Positions 46,379 through 54,671 of a stretch of DNA of 64,000 bases are shown here, piece after piece. The DNA lies in assembly GCA_022768065.1 (NCBI GenBank), contig JALELS010000020.1, positions 1-64,000 on the forward strand, written 5' to 3'. The first letter of the stretch is position 1. The number at the start of each line of letters is the position of its first letter. The position numbers and the translations under genes are program-made. Below the pieces are notes generated by a model. That model was not told where the DNA came from. It saw nothing but the letters and a program-made list of their open reading frames with translations, and did not search any database. The stretch comes from Ruminococcus sp. (GTDB taxonomy: Bacteria; Bacillota; Clostridia; Oscillospirales; Acutalibacteraceae).

Positions 46379-47443
46379 TTACTTTTTTGATTTTTCAACG
46401 GCTTCCCATAAACCGTTGAGGTATGCGGCGCCGAGCGCTCTGTCATAAAGTCCGTATCCGGGTCTTGCGACTTCGCCCCAAATCATTCTGCCGTGGTCGG
46501 GGCGCACATAGCCGTCAAATCCGACATCCTGAAGAGCTTTTACTATCTCGTACATATCGAGAGAGCCCTCGCTTGACTCATGAGCCGTCTCATTGAAATG
46601 TCTGCCCGAAACCTTGACGTTGCGAAGGTGAGCAAAATATATTCTGTCGCCGAATTCGCGTATCATAGCCGGCAAATCATTGTCTTTGTTTGCGCCGAGG
46701 GAGCCGGTGCAGAAAGTAATTCCGTTATACTTTGACGGAACAATGTCCAAAAGTTTTTTAAAGGAATCGCGCCCCGTTATAATACGCGGCAGACCGAATA
46801 TTCCCCATGGCGGATCGTCCGGATGTATCGCCATTTTGACGTCGCACTCTTCGCAGACGGGCATAAGCTTTGTAAGGAAATATCTGAGATTTTCCCAAAG
46901 GTCGTCGGCTGTTACGCCCTCGTATTTTTTGAACAGTTCTTTTATTTCGCCCATACGCTCCGTTTCCCAGCCGGGCATCGCGTAGCCGTTTGAATTATTG
47001 TCTATCTCGCGGAACATATCCTCGGGGGATTTGCCCTCTATCTGAGTGCCGTCATACGAAAGGCACGTGGCGCCGTTGCCCATATCCATGGCAAGGTCGG
47101 TTCTTGTCCAGTCGAAAACAGGCATAAAGTTGTAGCAAATAACCTTAACTCCGACCTTTGCGAGATTTCGTATGCTCTCAATATAATTTTCTATATATTT
47201 GTCTCTTGAGGGAAGTCCTATTTTTATATCCTCATGGACATTGACGCTCTCTATGCACTCCATGGTAAAACCTGCGGCAACTATCTCGTCGCGCATTGCG
47301 GTGACGTCCTCAAGACGCCAAGCTTCACCTGCCGGCAGATAATGAAGAGCCGGTACTATGCCGGTCACTCCCGGAATTTGCTTTATCTGCTCAAGAGTTA
47401 CGGTGTCCTTATCGCGGCCGAACCAGCGAAAAGTCATCTGCAT
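46379..47443 (-). CDS. uxuA: Mannonate dehydratase
   Basis: 354 residues, AGGAGG seven bases before the ATG. The family pattern is clear: MTFRWFGRDKDTVTLEQI at the start, then IPGVTGIVPALH, the metal-site segment AIHPDDPPW and the C-terminal DHGRMIWGE. It dehydrates D-mannonate to KDG. It is the first gene of the operon uxuA, mannonate oxidoreductase, kdgK, eda, pduL. A uronate isomerase is not in this window. Confidence 0.96.
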   Translation of the reverse strand: MQMTFRWFGRDKDTVTLEQIKQIPGVTGIVPALHYLPAGEAWRLEDVTAMRDEIVAAGFTMECIESVNVHEDIKIGLPSRDKYIENYIESIRNLAKVGVKVICYNFMPVFDWTRTDLAMDMGNGATCLSYDGTQIEGKSPEDMFREIDNNSNGYAMPGWETERMGEIKELFKKYEGVTADDLWENLRYFLTKLMPVCEECDVKMAIHPDDPPWGIFGLPRIITGRDSFKKLLDIVPSKYNGITFCTGSLGANKDNDLPAMIREFGDRIYFAHLRNVKVSGRHFNETAHESSEGSLDMYEIVKALQDVGFDGYVRPDHGRMIWGEVARPGYGLYDRALGAAYLNGLWEAVEKSKK

Positions 47444-47471
47444 AAATATGCCTCCTTTTTTCTTTTTTTAT

Positions 47472-47500
47472 ATTTTATCACTATCGCGCCGATATATCAA
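47472..47500 (-). promoter_or_regulatory. Promoter of the uxuA operon
   Basis: On the minus strand TTGATA (47495-47500) and TAAAAT (47472-47477) with a 17-base spacer. Confidence 0.75.
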
Positions 47501-47549
47501 TGAATTTAGATTAAAAAAGAGCGTCAAAGCGCAAAAAAATATTCCCCGT

Positions 47550-47588
47550 AAAAGAAAAAAGAGCCGTAAGACATATGTCTTACGGCTC
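47550..47588 (-). terminator. Terminator after the asnB-type gene
   Basis: Perfect 12-base arms GAGCCGTAAGAC / GTCTTACGGCTC with a loop of ATAT, then on the minus strand TTTTTTC. Confidence 0.92.
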
Positions 47589-47621
47589 ATGGTTGTACCA
47601 CGGAATATCGGCTTTACGCAA

Positions 47622-49466
47622 TCAGTTCTCGACAAAGTACTTTTCGTACCAGAGAATGAACGAATAAACCGACCATATTTTTTTCATATTGTGCGCTGTA
47701 CCGGCTTTGTGGTCGTTCAAAAGCTTCATTATATAGTCGCGGTTAAAGAATCTCGCCGCAACTTCGCCCTCGAATTTTTCTTTTACCATATTGTAATATT
47801 CATCGCGGCGAAGCCAATCGTTGAGAGGCGTTAAAAATCCGGTTTTTCTCATAGCGGCGGTCTGCGCGGGAAGCTCTTTTGCCGCGGCACCCCTGAGAGC
47901 TACCTTGGTAGTCTCTTTATTCACGCGGTATTCGGAGGGAATACGAAGAGCGATTTTGAGCATTTCCTTATCGAGGAACGGAACGCGAAGCTCCAGCGAA
48001 TTTGCCATACTCATTCTGTCCGCTTTTACGAGTATATCCTGCACAAGCCAGGTGCGAATATCGGCATACTGCATTTTGGTAATGTCGTCCTCGTTTTTAA
48101 CCTCGTCAAAAAACGGTTTTGTATACACGGCAGGGTCTTTCGACGGAATGTGCTTTGCAAGCACCTTATCGACGTCCTCGTGATTGTAAACGTAATTGTT
48201 GCGGATATAGCGCTCCTCTATCGGATATCTGCCGCGCGTCAAAAACCTCTTGCCGTGGAACGGGGGCATTTTTTCGGCAATACCGCCGAGCATATTGCGA
48301 AGCCACTGCGGAAGACGCATATATTTTGCGAAATCAAGCGGTTCGCGGTAATAATGGTAGCCGCCGAAAAGCTCGTCGGCGCCCTCGCCCGACAAAACCA
48401 CCTTCACCTGCTGTGAGGCGAGATTCGCGAGGAAATACAGTGCTATTGCCGAGGGGTTCGGGAGCGGTTCGTCCATATAATACTGAACCATGGGAGTAAT
48501 ATTAAAGTACTCCTCGGCAGTTATCTTTTTGGAAAAATTCTTGACGTTTTCGTGCCTTGCAAATTCCTGAGCGTGAGAGAGCTCGGAATATTTTTCCTCA
48601 GCGTAGCCTACGGAAAAGGTCTTTACATCATTGCGCTTTGCCATTTCGTGAACGACATAACTTGAATCGACGCCGCTTGAAAGGAAGCAGCCTACCTCAA
48701 CGTCGGAAATGCCGTGCGCCACGGTAGAGCCCTTAAAGGTCTCGTCAATAAGATCTTCCCAATACTCAATGGACTTCGTATCGTCAATATCATATTCGGG
48801 AGTAAAATATCTTTTGGTTTCAAATTTACCGTCCGAAAAGGTGAAATAACTGCCCGGCTCCATTTTGTATACGTTTTTGAACATAGTCTCGGTGGTCGGG
48901 ATATATTCAAAGCAGAGATAATCGGGAAGTCTCTCCTCATTGAGTTCTTTCTCAAACAGCGGATTTGACAAAAACGCCTTTATCTCGGAACCGAAAAGGA
49001 AGTTTCCGTCCTTGAGATAATAGAAAAACGGCTTTATACCGAATATATCACGCGCGCCGAAGAGCTTTTTCTCGGTGCTGTCCCAAATTACAAAGGCGAA
49101 CATTCCGCGCAGCTTGTTTAAAAGCTCGCAGCCGTACTCCTCATAACCGTGCAGCAAAACCTCGGAATCGGTCTTTGTGCGAAAAACGTGACCTTTTTTT
49201 ATAAGCTCTTCTCTTATGGGCTGATAATTGTAAATCTCTCCGTTGAATACGAGAACCTTTGTACCGTCCTCGTTAAGTATCGGCTGACTGCCGCCGTCAA
49301 GGTCTATTATGCTCAGACGGCGAAATCCGAGCGAAACGGACGAATCCACATAGTAGTCGTCCTGATCGGGGCCGCGGTGACGGATACGATCCGCCATATC
49401 TTTTATTATTTTCTTGTTTACAGACTTATCCGGTGTGTCATTGACATACCCTACAAAACCACACAT
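47622..49466 (-). CDS. asnB: AsnB-type glutamine-dependent amidotransferase (asparagine synthase family)
   Basis: 614 residues. The glutaminase half begins with the catalytic cysteine (MCGFVGYVND), and FNGEIYNY and RGMFAFVIWD are intact; the synthase half has the PP-loop SSGVDSS and LSGEGADELFGG. The classic reaction makes asparagine, but close homologues (B. subtilis AsnB, L. lactis AsnH) amidate peptidoglycan precursors. The neighbours here, an aspartate racemase and a D-Asp-ligase-like ATP-grasp, favour amidation of a D-Asp cross-bridge. Confidence 0.9.
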   Translation of the reverse strand: MCGFVGYVNDTPDKSVNKKIIKDMADRIRHRGPDQDDYYVDSSVSLGFRRLSIIDLDGGSQPILNEDGTKVLVFNGEIYNYQPIREELIKKGHVFRTKTDSEVLLHGYEEYGCELLNKLRGMFAFVIWDSTEKKLFGARDIFGIKPFFYYLKDGNFLFGSEIKAFLSNPLFEKELNEERLPDYLCFEYIPTTETMFKNVYKMEPGSYFTFSDGKFETKRYFTPEYDIDDTKSIEYWEDLIDETFKGSTVAHGISDVEVGCFLSSGVDSSYVVHEMAKRNDVKTFSVGYAEEKYSELSHAQEFARHENVKNFSKKITAEEYFNITPMVQYYMDEPLPNPSAIALYFLANLASQQVKVVLSGEGADELFGGYHYYREPLDFAKYMRLPQWLRNMLGGIAEKMPPFHGKRFLTRGRYPIEERYIRNNYVYNHEDVDKVLAKHIPSKDPAVYTKPFFDEVKNEDDITKMQYADIRTWLVQDILVKADRMSMANSLELRVPFLDKEMLKIALRIPSEYRVNKETTKVALRGAAAKELPAQTAAMRKTGFLTPLNDWLRRDEYYNMVKEKFEGEVAARFFNRDYIMKLLNDHKAGTAHNMKKIWSVYSFILWYEKYFVEN

Positions 49467-49481
49467 ATGCTGTTCCTTCCG

Positions 49482-50198
49482 TTATTCTTTGATTTTCTTG
49501 CCGCAAAGCTCTATGCTTCTGCGCGCCAAGACCTCCATGGAGTCTATAATTTTGCTGTCTTTTTTTGAAAGACTGAAATCCTTGTCGATTATCGACAGCT
49601 CGGTGCAGCCGAGTATAACGGCGTCGCACCCCTGCTTTTTCATATTGCCGATAATTCTCATAAATTCAAATATATCGACCTTTTCGCCCGCCTTGACTTC
49701 GCCGTAAATGATATTCATAAGCGACTTTTTGTCCTCTTCGTCGGGCAGTTTGCATTCTATGGAATACTTGTCGGCGACACGCTCGTACGCCCCGGATTTT
49801 ATAGTACCCTCCGTTGCCAAAATTCCGAGTGTTTTAAGGCCGGGAACCGTCTTAATGGCGTACTTTACGGTCTCCTCTATAATGTTGATTATCGGAATAT
49901 CGACGTTTTTCTGTATCTCGTCATAAAAATAGTGCGCCGTGTTGCAGGGTATAACTATATAATCGCACCCTGCCGCCTGAAGCTTTTTTGCGTCGGCAAT
50001 CATAACGGGAAGCGGATTCGGCTTTGAGTGGTCGAGAATATAATCGGTCCTGTCGGGTATCGCTCCGTGATTTAAAATGACCATGGAGATGTGTTCCTGA
50101 TCGGTCTTGGCATCTGTCATTTTGACGACAAGATCCGCAAAATATATGGTTGCGAGCGGTCCTACGCCGCCCAGAACACCGAGAGTTTTTTCTTCCAT
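49482..50198 (-). CDS. racD: Aspartate/glutamate racemase family protein
   Basis: 238 residues. The two catalytic cysteines are in VIPCNTAHYF (about residue 80) and ILGCTELSI (about residue 190), with GGVGPLATIYFADL at the start. The enzyme is cofactor-independent and likely makes D-aspartate. It lies 15 bases before the asnB-type gene, so they are probably co-transcribed. The call of aspartate over glutamate rests on family likeness and context. Confidence 0.88.
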   Translation of the reverse strand: MEEKTLGVLGGVGPLATIYFADLVVKMTDAKTDQEHISMVILNHGAIPDRTDYILDHSKPNPLPVMIADAKKLQAAGCDYIVIPCNTAHYFYDEIQKNVDIPIINIIEETVKYAIKTVPGLKTLGILATEGTIKSGAYERVADKYSIECKLPDEEDKKSLMNIIYGEVKAGEKVDIFEFMRIIGNMKKQGCDAVILGCTELSIIDKDFSLSKKDSKIIDSMEVLARRSIELCGKKIKE

Positions 50199-50322
50199 TT
50201 TTTGAGGTGTCCTTTCTTTCGGCTCAATTTCGTGAGCTTAGTTATTTTTTATCTAATTGTGTTTTAACGAAAATTTATATAGCGGCCGGCAAACAAAAAA
50301 TGTGCTTTTCCGCTGTTGCTGA

Positions 50323-50518
50323 CCGTGCATTTTCAGCGCCCCGAAGTGTACGAAGGTACTCGAGAGGACGATAAAGATGCGGAGTGCGTATTATCTTTAG
50401 AAACCTTTGCTTAAATATTTCCGAGAATGCGTGCAGCCGTGCATTTTTGACGTTCCGAAGTGTACGAAGGTACTCGAGTGGACGGCAAAAAAGTGCGGGG
50501 TGCGTATTATCAGAAATA
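50323..50518 (-). repeat. Tandem structured repeat after the D-Asp-ligase-like gene, two copies
   Basis: Copies start at 50323 and 50437 (offset 114-116). Each has CCGTGCATTTT, then CCGAAG, a hairpin GTGTAC-GAAG-GTAC, CTCGAG, and GTGCGTATTATC. Copy 2 meets the stop codon of the upstream gene. The layout matches 44161-44388. This is the whole content of the 311-base gap between the ligase-like gene and the racemase; no ORF with a ribosome site is seen here. Confidence 0.9.
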
Positions 50519-51721
50519 TTTGCGGAATTTACGGAACTGATTGATATAAGCCGCTCTCGCGTAAAAATTATGCTTGAGATTGCGGTCGGCGGAGTAAAAC
50601 AGAGGTTCGGAGACCTTGCCCTCGGACCAGAGCTTTAAGGCAAGGGACTTAAAATCGCTGTCGGGAACATACTTTTTGATTACGCCTTTGGGAACAACCG
50701 TGTAAAGATTTATATTGTCGGCTACGGTGTAATCATCAAGCTTATGATAAATATAGTCGTCAACAATCCATTTAACGGTGTTAAAACCGCTGCCCGTAAC
50801 ATAGAAATTACTTCTGCCGAGACGGACATTTATTTCAAAGAACTTGAATTTGCCGTCGCGCTCGTCGTATTTTATGTCGAAGTTTGCAAAACCCGTGTAG
50901 CCGATATGCTCAAGGAATTTTGTGGCGGCGGCAACTATTTCGGGATTCACCTCGTTAACTATGGCAACGGGGTTGCCTATCGCCGTGGGGGTGTGATCCT
51001 CAAGCAGAGTTCTGCCGAGAGAGGCAAAGCGCACCTTGTGGTTCTGATCGCAATAGCAGGTCAAAACACGCATATACGTATCGTCGCCGGGAATGCAATC
51101 CTGTATGAGAAATTTATAGTTGTAGCTTGATTTTTCAAGCTTTTCGAGCATATCGCGGAGTTCTTTTTCGTTATTGAAGCGGAACACCTTTTTCTTGCCC
51201 TCGAATTTGGCATAATGATACATAGCTGAGTTTGCGGGCTTTGCTATAACGGGATAATCGAAGTCAAATTTGAGGTCGTTTTCCTTGCCGCACTCATACA
51301 CATATGTCTTGGGGTAATTAAGCCCCAGTTCCTCAAATATCTCGTAGAACTTATCCTTGAGTACAATTTTATTTAAAAGGTCAAGGTCGATATACGGAAT
51401 AATGTAGTACGGGGAAAGCTCCTGCTTGCTCTCTATGAGCGCTCTGACGTACCAATCGCCGCAGCCTAACACGATAAGCTTCTTTTTGCCCTCAAATTCC
51501 TTGCCAACCTCTATAAGATGCTTTACAAGAACCTCTTTCTTTTCAAGGCCCGGGAATATTCTGTTTTCTATAATATCGGAATTGGCTATATAGCCGCCCT
51601 CCGACATACTTAATACGAGTGATTTAATACCGTATTCCTCGTGGAAGCTCCTCGCGAGAGAATACGCGGTTATATCGGCGCCGAGTATTACCGGTAAAAA
51701 TTCCTTTTCCTGGAACTGCAT
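50510..51721 (-). CDS. ATP-grasp carboxylate-amine ligase resembling D-aspartate ligase
   Basis: 403 residues. The start QEKEFLPVILGADITAYSLA and the following FHEEYG match my memory of Enterococcus/Lactococcus D-aspartate ligases. The ATP-grasp domain follows: DFDYPVIAKPANS (Lys-containing lid), FLIQDCIPGDDTYMRV and the metal site FFEINVRLGRSNFY. Such ligases add the beta-carboxylate of D-Asp to the lysine side chain of UDP-MurNAc-pentapeptide. A near-perfect promoter lies upstream, and a racemase and an amidotransferase lie downstream. Confidence 0.82.
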   Translation of the reverse strand: MQFQEKEFLPVILGADITAYSLARSFHEEYGIKSLVLSMSEGGYIANSDIIENRIFPGLEKKEVLVKHLIEVGKEFEGKKKLIVLGCGDWYVRALIESKQELSPYYIIPYIDLDLLNKIVLKDKFYEIFEELGLNYPKTYVYECGKENDLKFDFDYPVIAKPANSAMYHYAKFEGKKKVFRFNNEKELRDMLEKLEKSSYNYKFLIQDCIPGDDTYMRVLTCYCDQNHKVRFASLGRTLLEDHTPTAIGNPVAIVNEVNPEIVAAATKFLEHIGYTGFANFDIKYDERDGKFKFFEINVRLGRSNFYVTGSGFNTVKWIVDDYIYHKLDDYTVADNINLYTVVPKGVIKKYVPDSDFKSLALKLWSEGKVSEPLFYSADRNLKHNFYARAAYINQFRKFRKYF

Positions 51722-51756
51722 AGAAAAACCTTCTTTTCCACAATATATACTCTGTT

Positions 51757-51785
51757 ATTATAAGATATAACCAAATCTATGTCAA
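51757..51785 (-). promoter_or_regulatory. Consensus sigma-A promoter of the D-Asp cluster
   Basis: On the minus strand TTGACA (51780-51785) and TATAAT (51757-51762), both perfect consensus hexamers with a 17-base spacer, 36 bases before the ligase-like gene. Confidence 0.92.
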
Positions 51786-51792
51786 CAAAAAA

Positions 51793-51907
51793 GGGACGTA
51801 AAAAAGCCCGAAACGCCGATTACGCGGACGTTTCGGAGCAAGCGAAATTTTCAACGTTTTCAGCCGAAATCGAGCGAGGCGTAAAACTGCCCGATTTTTT
51901 ACGCCCC
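51793..51907 (-). other. Nested inverted-repeat element between two genes
   Basis: Outer arms GGGACGTAAAAAA (51793-51805) and TTTTTTACGCCCC (51895-51907) enclose an inner hairpin CCGAAACG / CGTTTCGG (51808-51836). It lies after the stop of the helical-bundle gene (51922), so its 3' part may be that gene's terminator; the size is larger than a simple terminator. Confidence 0.6.
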
Positions 51908-51921
51908 ACCCGATATTACAA

Positions 51922-52362
51922 TTAACCGAGGTACTGTTTCATTTTTTGTATGCTGTTTTCCTCAAGCTTAATCAAATTCTCGCCGAGTTTTCGGCAATCC
52001 TCAGGGGTATCGCCGTATTCCTTTAGGGTTCGCGACATATCTATAACGCCCATCATACTGCCCTGCATCATCATTTCGGCGATTTTATCGGGGCTTTTGT
52101 CAAATGCCGTATTCATCTGTATACCCGACCAAACTCCGAACTGTGCCAGCGGTCCCTTTTCCTTAGGCAATTTGTTTTCCTTTGCGAGCAGATTTACAGC
52201 CTCGCCCGACAAATCGGTATAATCCCTGTGTTCGCTCTGAAGCTCCGACAAAAGGCTCGGGTCCTCAACCTTTTCGGTTATCATTGAAATGGATTCGCAG
52301 CACATCTCGGCATTTTCGTATACCTTATTTAAAAATTCTTCGGTTCTGCTTTTTTCCTTCAA
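51922..52362 (-). CDS. Helical-bundle (ferritin-like/DUF2383-type) protein
   Basis: 146 residues from a TTG codon at 52362 behind AAGGAAG. It is almost all helix, four segments separated near residues 35, 70 and 105, with MNTAFDKSPDKIAEMMMQGSM in the third. Similar small four-helix proteins of unknown function are common in clostridia. No obvious di-iron ExxH motif is seen, so it is probably not a ferritin. Confidence 0.75.
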   Translation of the reverse strand: MKEKSRTEEFLNKVYENAEMCCESISMITEKVEDPSLLSELQSEHRDYTDLSGEAVNLLAKENKLPKEKGPLAQFGVWSGIQMNTAFDKSPDKIAEMMMQGSMMGVIDMSRTLKEYGDTPEDCRKLGENLIKLEENSIQKMKQYLG

Positions 52363-52504
52363 GTGTATCTTCCTTCCTTTTTTGCCGTAAAAACGGATTT
52401 TTTATTATTATCCCGAAGCAACAGAGCTTTATACTGTTTACTTTTTAATGATTTTAAACTATAATATGTTTTAAACAGCAGTAAGAAAGGTTAAGGTGAT
52501 TTTT

Positions 52505-53359
52505 ATGAGCAAGCTTAACAGATTCACAGCGTTTATGGGAAATAAATTCCAGCCGGTATTCGGCAAAATGGTATATAAAAATATGCGTAAAAAGCCGATA
52601 GTTCCGCGCGAACTCAAAAGGCTTTCCGATTTGGCGCCGCTCGATAAAGACAAGGTTCAGCTTGTGGCGCACCGCGGACTTTCCGGGGCGTATCCCGAAA
52701 ACACCGCTCCGTCGTTTGAGGCGGCAGGCAAGCACGGCGGATATTTCGGCCTTGAGTGCGACACTCATATGACAAGAGACGGTGTTTGGGTAATCATGCA
52801 CGACCCGGATGTTTCGACCATATACAGCGGCACGGGCGACGTTAAAGAGCTCTCGTTTGACGAAATCGAGAGAATGCACGTCGTAAGAGGCTCCAACGCC
52901 GACAAGTTCCCGGGGCTTAAAGCCTGCACGCTTCAGGAATACATCGACATCTGCAAAAAGTATAATTGCCACCCGATAATCGAAATCAAGGACCCGCGCA
53001 AAGATAAAATGCAGGATTTCTACAACGTGCTTCTTAAAAACGATTTGCTTAAAGATGCCGTTATAATTTCATTTATACTCGACGACCTTAAAGAGCTCCA
53101 CGATATAGACCCGACCCTTAATATGTGGTATCTCGTAAACTATCTCGACAACCGAAACATTAAGGACGCAAAAGACGCAGGCTGCAGCGGTATGGACTTT
53201 TCGGCGGAATTCAACGCCTGCCGTCCCGAATGGATACGCAAGGTTCATGACAGCGGTCTTAAAACCGCCTGCTGGACGGTTGACAACCGCGAAATGCTCG
53301 CCTCAATGATAGACGCAGGCGTAGAATACATCACAACAAATTCCATTCTTCCGGAATAA
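52505..53359 (+). CDS. Glycerophosphodiester phosphodiesterase family protein
   Basis: 284 residues from the ATG at 52505 with AAGGTGA upstream. Active-site residues are intact: VAHRGLSGAYPENT (HR...PEN), GLECDTHMTRDGV (ExD) and MHDP (HD). The TIM barrel ends with the typical ACWTVDN and GVEYITTN. It hydrolyses glycerophosphodiesters to glycerol-3-phosphate. No signal peptide. The ~35-residue N-terminal basic stretch before the barrel is unusual. Confidence 0.93.
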   Translation: MSKLNRFTAFMGNKFQPVFGKMVYKNMRKKPIVPRELKRLSDLAPLDKDKVQLVAHRGLSGAYPENTAPSFEAAGKHGGYFGLECDTHMTRDGVWVIMHDPDVSTIYSGTGDVKELSFDEIERMHVVRGSNADKFPGLKACTLQEYIDICKKYNCHPIIEIKDPRKDKMQDFYNVLLKNDLLKDAVIISFILDDLKELHDIDPTLNMWYLVNYLDNRNIKDAKDAGCSGMDFSAEFNACRPEWIRKVHDSGLKTACWTVDNREMLASMIDAGVEYITTNSILPE

Positions 53360-53376
53360 GACCCCAAGGAGACTTT

Positions 53377-54168
53377 ATGGCAAGATTTTGTCCGCTTTTT
53401 TCCGGAAGTTCCGGCAACTCAATGTACATAGGCAACAACGACGGCGGAATACTCGTGGATGTCGGTATGAGCGCAAAAAAAATTTGCGAGGCACTTTTTA
53501 ACATAGGCGTAGCTCCCGAGAGCTTAAACGCCGTTTTTATCACACACGAACACTCCGACCACATTAAGGGTCTGCGCGTTTTCGCATCTAAATATCACAT
53601 AAAGGTATACGCGACAAAGGGCACGCTTTCGGCGCTTGACGATATGGGCATATTAAACGGCAAATTTGAAACGGAGGAGGTCTCGTTTTCGGGAAACGAG
53701 GCAGGTCCTCTTTTGGTAACTCCGTTTCACACCTCGCACGACGCAAGGGAGAGCTGCGGCTACAAAATCGACTGCAGCGACGGCAGAAAAATATCCATCG
53801 CCACCGACCTCGGCGAGATGACCGAGGAAGTGTTTTCCGCAGTAAGCGGTTCCGACCTTGTTATGCTCGAGTCGAATCACGACGTTATGATGCTTGAAAA
53901 CGGTCCGTACCCATACGTTCTGAAAAAGAGAATACTCGGAAAAAAAGGTCACCTTTCTAACGACGCATGCGCGAGCACGGCGGAAAGGCTCGTAAACAGC
54001 GGTACCACGAGAATTTACCTCGGTCACCTGAGCCGCGAAAACAACATACCGGCTCTCGCGTATCAGACCACGTGCTCGGCTCTTACCATGGCAGGAGCAA
54101 AGGAGAACAGCGACTACATACTCAAGGTTGCAAAGCCCGTCTGCGACGAGAAAGCGATGATATTATGA
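53377..54168 (+). CDS. walJ: MBL-fold metal-dependent hydrolase WalJ/YycJ-like
   Basis: 263 residues. The metallo-beta-lactamase motif is ITHEHSDHIKGL; further ligands are in PFHTSHD and LESNHD. It starts MARFCPLFSGSSGN, typical of YycJ, a 5'-3' exonuclease family linked to replication and mismatch repair. It overlaps rlmH by four bases (ATGA), the usual walJ-rlmH pairing in Bacillota. Confidence 0.93.
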   Translation: MARFCPLFSGSSGNSMYIGNNDGGILVDVGMSAKKICEALFNIGVAPESLNAVFITHEHSDHIKGLRVFASKYHIKVYATKGTLSALDDMGILNGKFETEEVSFSGNEAGPLLVTPFHTSHDARESCGYKIDCSDGRKISIATDLGEMTEEVFSAVSGSDLVMLESNHDVMMLENGPYPYVLKKRILGKKGHLSNDACASTAERLVNSGTTRIYLGHLSRENNIPALAYQTTCSALTMAGAKENSDYILKVAKPVCDEKAMIL

Positions 54169-54647
54169 TAAATGTTACCGTTATAGCGCTCGGCAAGCTC
54201 AAAGAAAGCTATATGCGCGAATTTTGCGCAGAATACGAAAAGCGGCTCAAGGCATTTTGCAAAATTAAAATAATTGAGCTTTCTCCCGTAAGATTGCCGC
54301 AAAACCCGAGCGAGAACGATATAAAAAACGCTCTCAAAAGCGAAGCCGGTACGATAAAATCCAAAATACCGTCCGGCGCATATATATTTTCGATGTGTAT
54401 TGAGGGCAAGCAAATGTCAAGCGTCGCATTTTCCGAAAGAATAGCGGATATAGCGCTGTCGGGTAAAAGCAATATTGTTTTTATCATAGGCAGTTCGTTC
54501 GGTCTCGGCGATGAAATCAAAAAAATGTCGGATTTTAAATTTTCAATGTCCGAAATGACGTTTCCGCATCAGCTCGCGCGGTGTATGCTTCTTGAGCAGA
54601 TATACAGAGCTTTTGAAATATCCTCCGGCGGAAAATATCACAAATAA
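54165..54647 (+). CDS. rlmH: 23S rRNA pseudouridine-1915 N3-methyltransferase
   Basis: 160 residues from the ATG at 54165 (MINVTVIALG). The SPOUT-fold signature FIIGSSFGLGDEI (as VFIIGSSFGLG), MSEMTFPHQLARCMLLEQIYRA (SEMTFPHQL) and the end GGKYHK are all present. It methylates pseudouridine 1915 in helix 69 of 23S rRNA. An in-frame extension upstream to 53967 lies within walJ and is not real. Confidence 0.97.
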   Translation: MINVTVIALGKLKESYMREFCAEYEKRLKAFCKIKIIELSPVRLPQNPSENDIKNALKSEAGTIKSKIPSGAYIFSMCIEGKQMSSVAFSERIADIALSGKSNIVFIIGSSFGLGDEIKKMSDFKFSMSEMTFPHQLARCMLLEQIYRAFEISSGGKYHK

Positions 54648-54671
54648 ATTTATAAGGATAGGGTGAATAAT

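Noticed and set aside
50199-50322. Separate promoter for the racemase gene
   Set aside because: I found no convincing -35/-10 pair in this part; read-through from the ligase promoter is simpler.
50150-50638. Plus-strand frames with a repeated RSVRRYS peptide
   Set aside because: They follow the second repeat locus and overlap the racemase and ligase genes; most likely non-coding.
53967-54164. Upstream extension of rlmH
   Set aside because: It lies inside walJ; the start at 54165 gives the family N-terminus.
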